A stretch of DNA of 64,000 nt. Origin: Paramarasmius palmivorus. Its lineage: Eukaryota; Basidiomycota; Agaricomycetes; Agaricales; Marasmiaceae. A model generated the notes under the pieces. That model saw nothing but the letters and a program-made list of their open reading frames with translations, ran no database searches and was not told the DNA's origin. Shown here one piece after another: positions 1-9,847 of the stretch (positions are counted from its first letter, which is position 1; every line of letters begins with the position of its first letter). A program made the translations under genes and the position numbers. Where the stretch lies: positions 558,001 to 622,000 of the forward strand of contig JAYKXP010000002.1 in assembly GCA_037176845.1 (NCBI GenBank). Direction: 5' to 3'.

Positions 1-260
1 AGGAGCTTCCGCTCGTGTTCAAGCTTGTCCAGGACACCACGAAGATGTCGGAGCTCCTCGTCGTAACGCCGAATCTCGACCTCTTCTTGCTCAAGTAGTG
101 ATCGTGCACTCCGCGTCGCCTCGAAAGTGGGTGGTGGGCGCTGAGAACGAAGGATATCGCCTATGTCGGGCATGTGTTTGTGATTCGGTGTGAAGGTATA
201 AAGACATTTATTGCAAAGTATTGTGGAAGGAATGATAAACTGGTCTGTTCCATCATTCAT
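1..260 (-). CDS. F-box family protein, N-terminal part (cut by left edge)
   Basis: An open frame runs leftwards from an ATG at 258-260 and leaves the window after about 88 codons. It begins MNDGTDQF, has one CxxC pair (LCNKC) near residue 16, a stretch DILRSQRPP, and then a charged heptad-like helix rich in Glu/Arg. The same architecture (short CxxC segment, then coiled coil, then F-box) is seen in the genes at 593 and 7716, so I infer the F-box lies beyond the edge. F-box proteins of this kind are expected to be substrate adaptors of SCF ubiquitin ligases, but no substrate can be named. It faces away from the gene at 593 across a 332-bp divergent promoter. Confidence 0.6.
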   Translation of the reverse strand, partial: MNDGTDQFIIPSTILCNKCLYTFTPNHKHMPDIGDILRSQRPPPTFEATRSARSLLEQEEVEIRRYDEELRHLRGVLDKLEHERKL

Positions 261-430
261 TGCCCGTTTCTATTCAACAGACGACGCGTACAGGAGAACC
301 GAGAATCGACTATAGTTAACGAATTCAGTCCATGAAAATCGCCAAGAGTATATAAAACGAACCTATACTTGTGTAATTTCGTAGAATATGCTCTACGAGG
401 ATGGTGGTGGTAAAGAGCAGGGATGATTTG
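120..430. repeat. Promoter plus 5' coding segment duplicated at about 2620-2935
   Basis: The segment covering the first ~45 codons of the edge F-box gene and ~170 bp of its upstream DNA is recognisable again at about 2620-2935 in the same orientation. Shared stretches include the start-codon region, a run reading gtacagg-gaac, and aaggatggtggtggta followed by aagagca. The copies have diverged by substitutions and small indels. Confidence 0.6.
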
Positions 431-592
431 CGCGGGATTTTCGCCTGTTGGAACGAACCGCGCGTACCGGAAAATCATGACCACGTGCACGTGAGCATGC
501 ATACAGTACTCAACACACAACCACCACGTCGTAAGAGTAAGACCCACATTCTCTCTCGTGTGTTAAATCTGAGCTCATATACTATTTAGCAC

Positions 593-2454
593 ATGACAGG
601 ATTTCAGTATACGATGACCACTCCAGAACTTGGGCCAGATCCAACACTACTCTGTCGAAAATGCCACGCTCCGTTTCTGGACTACACACCTCAGCCACGC
701 CATCCCGTTGTCAGCATCCAAAATCTACGGTCGAATTGCCTTCCATCTGAGGCGGAAGTCTTACAGTCTAATGAAGTCCTCGGGGTGGAAATGGTAGAAT
801 TGGAGCGTCTCGATAAAGGGATCAGACGTCTTCGCCTAGCCCTCGCAGAGCTAGAGAGCCATCGAGACGTACTCTGTCAATCGATCCAGAGGCGGAGGAG
901 CTGGATTTCTCCCGTTCGCGGACTCCCTGTCGAGATAATCAGAGAAATATTTTCGTACACATGTCTGGGAAACCGCCACGATGAGTTCTCTCTCGATATC
1001 AACACTGTGACTAGGATAGACCCAGGGAACCGAATAGTTGTTCTCAAAACCACTGTCGCGACCACCTGTCGTCTATCTCATGTCTGTCATGGATGGAGGG
1101 ACATTATCATTGCATCGCCCCAGTTGTGGTCGTCCCTCCGCTTGAACATGAGTCGGATGGAGGAAAAGCAAGCAAAATTGGTTGAGCTTTATCTCACTAA
1201 CTCAGCCCAGCACCCACTGAAGATCTTCCTTCACGAACATGCTCGCTACGCCTGGTCGGACGACGAGGATATCGATGACACCATGGGTATAACCGGATTC
1301 AATGTTTTTTGCTCTGTGATAGCGGAACTTCATCGCTGCAGAGAATTTCACTATGCAGTTAGCTCGGGCGGTCTCTTAGGTGAGGTGGGCCGGTGCGATA
1401 TAAACATGCGGAACTACCTCTCTTGACGGTTTTCAGCGAACGAGTCGTGTGGGGTTTTAACGTGCCAGAGGCTCGTTGGTTCTGGAACTTGGTGAAAAAC
1501 TCACCAAACCTGATCAACTTGGCCGTCAATGGGCTCAAGGATAATTGGAGATATCCAAGGAGCCTTCAGATATTGAAGATCAGCTATCAGGAGAATTACT
1601 CGTCGCTTTTTGAAGTATTATCTTACCTTCCAAACCTCAAAACACTACACCTCCATACCATTTATTCACGAGAGTCCCCCGTGTTCCGCCTTGCCGAACC
1701 TCTTTCGATTGGCCTTCGTGATGTCACGATCACGACCCCAGGCCAACTAGAACGCTTGACTCTCTTGTTCGATTCCTTGATCTTACCCACTCTGTCATCG
1801 CTCACAATCCTCACATGCCAACAATTTTCATTTCCCGATGAGGTTCCTACCACCAATCAAAGCGATTCGGATGTAACCTCTTACCGGGACAACCAATTGA
1901 CGGCTTTGCACGCCCTCGTCCAGCGTTCCGCATGCACTCTCCGAGAGCTGACATTGTATGTCGAGCCATTCTCCAGTGCCGATATCCTTTCTATATTAGA
2001 GCTCCAGCCCAGTTTGACGGGGTTAGAGCTGGAGATTAGGGTGCCACGAACACAAACACCGTCATTATCCTCTGTTTTGGTGGATCTCTGTGCACGGATG
2101 TCGCACCCAGGGTCGCCATTACTACCAAACCTCCGACGCCTATCGATTCACGAGACATTATACGTTGATTACCGGGAGTACGATATCAACGATGCGCTCT
2201 GTCATGCCGCATGCGTCGTCGACATGCTGGAATCAAGGGAATTGGGAAGGTCTGGAGAAGCTCCTAGGGTCACAGAAGTGATGTTGAAGTTCGGTCGCGT
2301 TGTTCCACTTGGCTATGCTACCACAGTTCAATCGGAATACAAAATACCAGTTGATTTGGTGCGTAGGGTTCAGGCTTTGGAGGAGAAGCGCATCAGGTGC
2401 CATATCACGTTGCCGATAATGGTGGAAGGGGAGAGCTTTCGAGATGAAGAATGA
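593..2454 (+). pseudogene. F-box/LRR-like protein, one frameshift near 1380-1410
   Basis: Reading frame 593-1426 gives an N-terminal CxxC (LCRKC), a coiled coil, and an F-box-like motif around residues 103-118 (LPVEIIREIF), followed by CHGWR and SPQLWSSL, which are typical of Agaricomycete F-box proteins. The homologous sequence then continues in another frame up to 2454 with leucine-rich repeat-like segments. Aligned to the paralogue at 7716, the copy is 2 nt longer (or 1 nt short) in the 50-odd bases after the GGLLGE motif. A 57-nt GT-AG interval exists there (1380-1436), but removing it does not restore the frame. Expected role is SCF substrate recognition. It may be a recent pseudogene or a sequencing artefact. 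Confidence 0.65.
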
Positions 2455-2541
2455 TTAGTATATCCAGATCTATATCGAATTGCACACTTTTCGTCATTAT
2501 TCTAATCGCATCTTACACGAATTCAACGATCTAAGCAATTT

Positions 2542-2935
2542 CTAATCTTCCTGGTGAGCTGCTCGATCAAGCCCTCCAAAGTGACTTTTATCGTCAGAGA
2601 ACTCCACGTTTTCGGTAACGGATGGTGGACGCTGAGAACGAAGAATTTCGCCTGTGTTGGGCATGTGTTCGTGCAGTTCGTAGTTCGGTGCAAAGGTATG
2701 ATGACATTTGTTGCAAATGATTGCGGAAGAAATGATAAACTGGTCTGTTTCATGGTTCATTGCCTAATTCTATTCAGACAGGACGTCCGACCAGTACAGG
2801 GGAACAACTGAGAATAGTCAACGAAGAGATTCAGCTGGATTCAGCTCCTAGAATGACTGAGAGCGTACCGAAGGAACCTATGTTCTGTACATTATGTTTC
2901 ACAAGGATGGTGGTGGTGGTAAAGAGCAAGGATAG
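2542..2935 (-). pseudogene. 5' relic of the F-box family with its promoter
   Basis: From an ATG at 2758-2760 the minus strand encodes MNHETDQF, an ICNKC pair and EILRSQRPP, clearly the same start as the gene at the left edge, and then stops after 72 codons at 2542. No coiled coil, F-box or LRR part follows, so this is a truncated copy. Sequence upstream of the ATG (to about 2935) is also duplicated. It lies just beyond the 3' end of the intact-length paralogue, suggesting local duplication followed by decay. Confidence 0.55.
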
Positions 2936-3315
2936 CCGGTGACGTACGGTACGGGCCCAACCAGGCTACAGTGCCCAAAATCATTAAACATTCTCCAGCA
3001 TGACTTCGCGCAAAGGAAAGGTTCGTAATGAGATCCTGCGGTTGAGCGCTAAATCTGCTTCATCCACTTCCATCATGTCATCGACCGTCAACCATGCAAT
3101 ACCCGTACAGCGTATCACCTCCTTCTCCGGCATGTATTCCTCACGAGCTCAAGGAACCAGCGATGCACACCGTATACGTGATGTAGATTCTCGAGGGCCA
3201 AGGAGAGTGACAAGGTCTCGAATTTAGAGCACCCAGAGGCGATGGCAAAGGCTTTGCTGGAGAAGTCGAAGGAAAGATGAATCTTCAGGGACACGGGGCC
3301 GCGGTTCTGGGTTGG
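2936..3315. other. Intergenic region, no gene recognised
   Basis: Only a short plus-strand ORF (3000-3227, 75 codons, Ser/Arg-rich, no recognisable domain) is present. This stretch probably contains the promoter of the kinase-like gene that starts at 3316. Confidence 0.4.
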
Positions 3316-4583
3316 ATGTTTCGCGCTATCTTCACGATTGTCCGTGGCTATTCCTGGCAGTCATCACATATAACAGTTCGTTCTGTTTCAAGGTGAGAAA
3401 GAGTGCTAGTTTAGCCATTGAAATTCATGAAATTTCCTTAGGACCACCTATGTTGCGTTCAGCTCCGGCTCTTGTGTTGACCTTTTGGTAAACACCAGTG
3501 GCAATAGTAAAGCCTCAACACTCTTTACACCGTTGACTGTCACTGTCATCAAGCCTTTCCTACCGTTTTCCATGGGCTGCTGCATGCTCGTCAAGCCTAC
3601 AAGCCACTTCGGTGCCTTCAACCTCCCAGAAACTCTCGTATTGAAGCTAGGCGACCGACGCTTCGGGTGCCGAACACCTTGGGACGATGGCAAACCCTGG
3701 TCCCCTGAAAGTGAAAGTATTCTTCGGGACAAGGTGACACATGTCATGTCCCTCCCTCGTGAACAACGCGACAAGGTACTTGGAAAGGATGTATATGATG
3801 CTTGGAACTCAGACTCCGAGTGGGATTGGGAGTGGGACCTATGGTCGTGGCATTTCAAGACTGAAGCGATTCAGAAGGAGATCGCGGCATACCGCCATCT
3901 GCATTCACTGCAGGGTACCATCATACCTCGCTTCTACGGGGCCGTAACCTGCCGCATTACGCCTCCAAGTCTTCCATATGTGCACGAAGTTCTTGATATG
4001 GCGCAAGGCCTTCTCCTCGAACACGTCGAAGGTCCCAGCATGGCAGAATTGGAGGTTGGCAAAAATATCAGCGCAGAGCAAGCCAACGACATCTCCTCTC
4101 GGGCCATAGACACTATACGCCATATTCGCGACGCAGACTGGATGCACTGTGACCCACGTCCAGCAAACATTATTCTCCGTGGTTTGGCCTCACCGCACCC
4201 CCGCAGAGCCAGTCATCATCGATTTCGGCCTTTCGCATGGGCGAAGACCCAATCTGACTGATGAAGAGTGGTTCTACCAAAGGGACGATGTGACACATCT
4301 GCGTTCGACGTTAATCAATCATTGGTATAGGGACCGGGTTTGTACACCGTTGGATGCCGCGGCGTTTTTGGCAAAGGCCGACGGGATAGAGGATCCTGCT
4401 GAGAGGGAAGAAGCTCGAAGGAGAACTATCAGGTTCTTGAACGACATGGCAGAAGACCACAAACATAGACATCTCGTTTATGAGAGGATACCGAACTCTG
4501 GTGGCGACGGAGAAAAGGACTCAGTGTTGCAGTGGCGAGTGAAGCCTGGAGTCACGAGGACGAGGAAGCATCTTCGAGACTAG
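3316..4583 (+). CDS. Protein kinase-like protein, frame broken at a C5 run (4198-4202)
   Basis: Exon 1 (3316-3392) begins MFRAIFTIVRGY and joins exon 2 at 3442 across a 49-nt GT-AG intron. The product resembles the small eukaryotic-type kinase-like proteins that are abundant in basidiomycetes. Visible motifs are a VLKLGDRRF strand with the putative ATP-anchoring Lys, a helix with Glu (KEIAAYRHL), the catalytic-loop HCDPRPANI (HxD...N) and, after a shift of one base, VIIDFGLS (DFG). The glycine loop is not obvious. The frame changes exactly in CCCCC at 4198-4202. Reading four Cs gives one continuous protein to 4583, so either this is a one-base insertion mutation or a homopolymer error. The substrate is unknown. 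Confidence 0.6.
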
Positions 4584-5261
4584 GTAGCTCGTTTAAATGT
4601 ACATGTCTTATTCGATGTGGTGAAAGCCTTCAAAACCAGCAGGTCTTGTTTCCATTTCGAATACACCTCAGGTTATATGTACCCGGCCTGTCTTTGAGCC
4701 TACTCGTGACTAGACTCTCGTTTATATTTGATTTATATCGTGTCTTCGTTACCTTGACTTGGAGCGTAACACGATCTTCACTTACATGATTTTCACTACC
4801 TTTCAAGGTGTCTCTGCAAAGCTATATCGTCAAATGGTTGGAACTATTGGTCTGTAGATGGTGATGACATAGAGGGGCATAAGACATAGGACCATGTACG
4901 CTAAGGAGTGAGTAGATAAGATGTCGGAGAGTTGAAGCCCGGTGAAGAAGGTTGTGAGATACTGGTAATACACGAATGCGAAGAATAGGAATTAGTGCAA
5001 AGGTATCAGTATTATATGTTGAATGCTGTGAATGCGTCTGGTATGTATGAAATACGTGCGGGTATAATGTAAAGAGATGGTAGAAAATGATACATATTAG
5101 GCCAATAAATCATAGAAATATAAAGATAGAAATGCGTAAATGCGTATGTGGCAAATCGACCACTTAACCTTGATAACCGAATGATGAATAAAATTTTAAG
5201 CCACCGGCTTGCGTACCCAGCGCAGACCGAAATCCGTCACGTCCATGGCCACTGAAGTCAA
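4584..5261. other. Convergent 3' region
   Basis: AT-rich DNA lies between the convergent kinase-like and C2H2 genes. It contains no convincing coding frame and presumably holds both 3' untranslated regions and polyadenylation signals. Confidence 0.4.
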
Positions 5262-6532
5262 CTACTGCTGATACCCAGAGAACTCATTGCTGTATATGCC
5301 TTGCCCGTACATGTTGTCGTAATAACCCATGTCTGGAAAGGGAACAGAAGCAGACATAGGAGGTAAACCAAGGAGCTGATTTAGTTCCTCCGATGTCGCA
5401 TTGGGGAAGTGACACTCAGGCAAGGCGGGGTATTGAGGAAGGCACGACTGTGCGAGGGTTTGTTGAGTATAGTCGTAAGGGAGTTGCAAGTCGAGGTATC
5501 CTTCATTAGAATTTTGGGCGGTGGAGGTAGCCTGTTCCTGTATCAACTGTTCAGCGTCCCACCCAGTTCCCATACCGCCACCCAAAGCCCAGCTCCATGC
5601 CTGAACGTCAGACGCCGATGTGTCTCCAGCCACATACCCGGGCTGAAGAGTCTGTGGCACTGACTCGTCTGCCGGCAAGGTCGTCTTCGGGCTTGGGTCA
5701 ACGACGACTGCGTTGTCTTGGGATTGTGCGAGCCAGAAGTAGTCGTCGCATTCTGGAGTGGGTGTGGAGTTGGAGTTCGGTTGGTCGGTTGGGATGCATT
5801 CCAGTTCTGACGCGGACGAGTCGGACTCGGAAGAGTCGTCAGATGAGAACAGCGACGAAGGCGACGAAGGGGAAGAGACGTCTGAAGGAGTGGCAGAAGT
5901 CTCTGTAGAAGGAGAGGAAGCAGCGGTAGCAACGGGGACGGGAGTGGTGTTAATGATGGGGACAGAATCGCCAGGGAACCTTGCGATGAACCAGCTCGTG
6001 TATGCAGGTCGGAGCTCGCCTTCAGTGGGCGCGGAGGGTACCTTTATCAGTGGAAAGGTCCTTTGGCGCGTGCCCTTCTCCGATGCTTTTGGGCGAGGAT
6101 AAGGTTGGTGCTTCCTACTCGCACGCGAGGTGGCAGAAGTACCCTCCGCATCCTGGTCGCCAAGAGAAATGGAACCAAGGTTGGTCAATCTGGCGTTTCT
6201 CGTCTGGGGAATGTAACCATGTTTTCTCTTCCTATGACGTGTCAATGAACCGGGATCGCTGGTACTGAATTCGCAGCTGGGGCATTGTTGGTTCTTCTCC
6301 CTGGTGCTATAGGTAGTTTCGTCAGTAGAGAGGTATCAAAAAGAGTATATGTAACTCACTGAGTCCGCATGTGCGTAGTGACATTCGACCGCTGAATGTT
6401 GGAGTATTGGCACCCTTCGAATGAGCACCGATGAAGAACATCTTCCTTGTCCTTAGAGTGCATTCTCATATGACGAGGCATGTCGCCTTTACGCCTAATT
6501 TCTGTACCGCAGATGTTGCATGTGAGAACCAT
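5262..6532 (-). CDS. C2H2 zinc-finger transcription factor
   Basis: Two exons, 6532-6360 and 6306-5262, are joined across a 53-nt GTGAGT...TATAG intron and give 405 residues. Three C2H2 fingers lie at the N terminus: C5/C8-H21/H25, C36/C41-H54/H58, and a third starting at C66 (CPSC...H-x4-H). The intron falls inside the linker, and splicing restores HMRTHTREK, which supports the junction. The rest is disordered: Ser/Pro/Asp-rich with an acidic SSDDSSESDSS segment, and a Gln/Tyr-rich C terminus resembling an activation domain. An in-frame stop lies 12 nt upstream of the first ATG (6532), so that start is preferred. It should act in the nucleus as a DNA-binding regulator; targets are unknown. 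Confidence 0.85.
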
Positions 6533-7715
6533 GTCGGCCACAGAATACTAGAGGACGGGAGTGGGGAGCTCGGGGGTGAGATAGCCAATCCATGTCATAA
6601 TGCGCGGTCTTATAAGGGATTGGAAGTTGGGACGATTGGTACTACCAGATTAGAGCATCGACCGAGTGGCTCAGGTGAAAATTTCCCGAATAGGCAGAAA
6701 GAGAGGTGTGGCAGACGGCGGGACCCCCGAAAGGCAGAATTGGTTTGAGGTAGTTTTTTGAAAAATTCCTGATCAAGACAGTCCGGCTACTGCTGGTCCA
6801 CTGACGGAGAACAATAGACAAGGCGGACGACGGTTCATATAGGGCCGCCTTTATCGTCAACCATAATGTTCTCTCCTCCTATTCTTGTTACGCATAAGTC
6901 AACCATCAAATCTTCAAAGTGACAGTCATGATCACGCACCTGTCCTGAATATATATATGACGATGCCAGTCAGGCCAAACTCTGGAGACTTCCAAACTGT
7001 ATGGAATCAGTCTAGAATGAAAGGACTGGGACGAAGCCATAGAGATATGGCTAGGGTCGAGATGCGGGTGTGTTGACATTCTTTCCTTGTACTGTCGGTG
7101 CAAACGTTTCTTCAGTACTCAGCTCAGCAGTGCTTACTTTGACGGACCAGTCAGACTTCTGAGGTCTGAATTGCCAGTCTTGAATCGCCAGCGCTGGTCG
7201 AGCATTGCCATCTTCCCATTGCCGCCCCTCAGTGTGTTCACAGGCCCAACCAGAGCCTAGCTACAAAGAGCACAGGCTAGATTTTGTCATATCTAGAATT
7301 TGTGGGAGGACCTGATTTTTCAAAACCCGGTTAGTGCTTGAGCTTGAGGACCAAATCGCTGTTAAACTCACCGGACACGCAGAATCATAATGAACTCCTA
7401 GTCAGAACTAGCTCTTGAAGCAGCGCTCTGAACTTCCTTTCTACCCAATCTACCAGAGTGACCATCTTTGTAAAGGACTCTGTAATAGAGAAAACATAGA
7501 TACTGAGGGTCGGCTAGTCGAGGACAAGAAAACTTGCAATTGACTACGTAAAAGAAATCTGCAGTCAAACCACCATCAGTGATCAATGATCATTCAGTGA
7601 TACGGTGAGCCCCTCAATTCTGATTCACAGTTTGCTCGTCGACTTCTAACAAAAACCGATTTTTTTTCGTGTATGTCTTAGGGCTCGTTAAGGCTCGTTA
7701 CCGTACCCATACTAC
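6533..7715. other. Intergenic region upstream of two genes
   Basis: About 1.2 kb separates the zinc-finger gene (minus) from the F-box gene at 7716 (plus). Short ORFs at 6642-6860 and 7398-7586 on the minus strand show no domain and no convincing splice structure. I see nothing coding here. Confidence 0.35.
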
Positions 7716-9499
7716 ATGACAATCTCAACATTTTTGTGTCAAAAATGCCGTATCTCATTCCACGACGACACACATCAGCTACTTCATCCAGCCGTCGATA
7801 TCCAAGATCTGCGGCAGAATAAATCCCCTTCAGATACAGAGGAGTCCCAGTTGCGCGCTTTCTTGGAGGCGGAGAATAGAGAGCTGGAGTGTTTGGAAGA
7901 GGACATTGGACGTATTCGTCTTCACCTTCAGGAAATGGAACAGCGCCGTGATACGCTCCGCCAGACGGTTCAGCAACGAATCAGTCTACTCTCGCCCATT
8001 CGCAGACTCCCTGCCGAGATACTAGGAGAGATATTCACGCACGCATGCCTCGGAAATCGACCAGACCAGTACTCCCTTGATATCAAAACCAGGCGCAAAA
8101 GAGCCGTAGCTGCCCATACGACTGTTCTGAATGGGAATGTACGGAGGACTATATCAGTCTTAAACCGACAATCGCAACTACTTGCCGCTTGTCCCACGTT
8201 TGTCACTGGTGGAGAAACCATATACTTGGGTCACCTAGTTTATGGTCGTCCCTTCGTCTGGACATAAGCAGGATGCAGGAAAACCAATCGGAGTTGGTCG
8301 ATCTTTATCTCTCTCGTTCCGGAAAGCATCCTTTGAAGATACATCTTTACGAGCACCCCGAATATGCCTGGTCAGACTTGGAAAATGTAGAACGGACGAT
8401 TGGGGAGACAGGATTCAAGGTCCTTTGTTCTATAATAGCAGAACTGCCTCGGTGCAGAGAGCTGTATTATGGGCTCGATGCGGATGGTCTTCTTGGCGAG
8501 ATTCCGAGTCAATGCCGACCCACGGAATTGCCACTCTTGACGAATTTTCGGGAGGAAGTGGCCTTCGTGTATAATCCTGAGGCAGAGTGGTTTTGGGACT
8601 TGATCAAAGATTCGCAGAGCCTGATGAACATGACTATCAACAGGTTCAAAGAGTCCGTGCGATATCCCAGGAACCTTCGTACACTGAAGATCACGAATCA
8701 AAAAAGGGGCCAGGTTCTTCTCGACAAGCTATCTCAACTCCCGAACCTTCAATCACTCCATATCCACAACTTTTCACTTGCTCCTATCGAAACTAATGCC
8801 CTCTCACATCGCTCCCTCAACCTACACAACCTTACTATCACAAGTGCTGAAGAATTGGCAAGCTTGGACCCCATGTTCTCCTTGCTGACGTTACCTGCCC
8901 TCTCTTCCCTCAAGCTATCTACATGCCAGCAATTTCTGAAGGACGAGGATCACATCACCGACGAAAGTCTCTCCAATGCATTTAACTACAGAGACGATCA
9001 ACTCACAGCTCTACACGCTCTCGTCGGGCGTTCTGGCTGTTCCCTTCTGGAATTGACGCTGTTCGTCGAACCATTTCCCAGTACCGCTATCTTATCGTTG
9101 CTCGAGCTCCAGCCGAGCCTGGAAAGTTTAACTCTGGAAATAAGGACGCCAGTAGAAAGCCAGTCAGTTTTGGTGGATCTGTGTACTAGGATGTCGCAGT
9201 CCGAGTCACCTCTGCTACCACATCTCCAACGGCTAGTCATCCGTGAATCCTCATGGAAAGCACACACAGAATACGACGTCGAAAAGGTCTTACATCACAT
9301 TAAGTGTGTTTTGGACATGTTGAAATCGAGGGATAGAAATGGTACTCGCATTGCGGATGTGTCGCTCGAGTTCGGCCGTCTCCTTCTGGCAGCGCACATC
9401 AGAACCCAAGGATATGATCTACCTGCTGGACTGGCAAAGAGAGTAGTAGCAATAAGTGTGAGGGGTGTCAGGTTGCCGGGGATATGGCAGGGGACATAG
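7716..9499 (+). pseudogene. F-box/LRR-like protein, paralogue of 593-2454, frame broken near 8164
   Basis: The protein starts MTISTFLCQKC, then a coiled coil, an F-box-like segment (IRRLPAEILGEIF) and CHWWRNHILGSP, followed by LRR-like sequence to 9499. Its order and spacing match the paralogue at 593. The frame changes at TTAAACC (about 8163-8166). The paralogue has AAAA where this copy has AAA, so a single missing A explains the break. Correcting it gives one continuous protein of about 590 residues. A GTAGCT...GGAG interval of 41 nt could be read as a tiny intron, but it would remove sequence conserved in the paralogue. Expected role is an SCF adaptor. Confidence 0.65.
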
Positions 9500-9847
9500 C
9501 TCATTCGGACATGGACGTGTAGTCATAACCATCATTTTTGAGTCGTGTACATCGATATCGTCGTATGATTCATCTGATGAATTTGAATACTACATACCAC
9601 CAAAAACGCAAGACCCGATACTCTTTGTACATCGACCTTTTCTGAATAGGTGCTTTACAGCGTATCTTTTGCTTGTACTCATGCCGAGACCCGATGATAG
9701 CGGTTACAACTTTGAAACGACCTAATAGTAATGGCAAATGCTACTCAGAAACTCGGAATTCAAGGATACCAACCTCGATTGTGATCTTGCCGCTCCACCC
9801 ATGGCGACTTCTGTTGACGCGATCAACCTTTAGATGGATTTTGAATA
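9500..9847. other. Short convergent spacer
   Basis: The sequence lies between the 3' ends of the F-box gene and the NACHT gene. No domain-bearing ORF was seen. Confidence 0.35.

Noticed and set aside
1380..1436. A 57-nt GT-AG intron in the first F-box gene
   Set aside because: Donor and acceptor look good, but length is a multiple of three so the frame stays broken, and the paralogue shows the sequence is coding.
8106..8146. A 41-nt intron explaining the frame change in the second F-box gene
   Set aside because: It is shorter than others here, has a weak donor, and would delete sequence present in the paralogue; a missing A is simpler.
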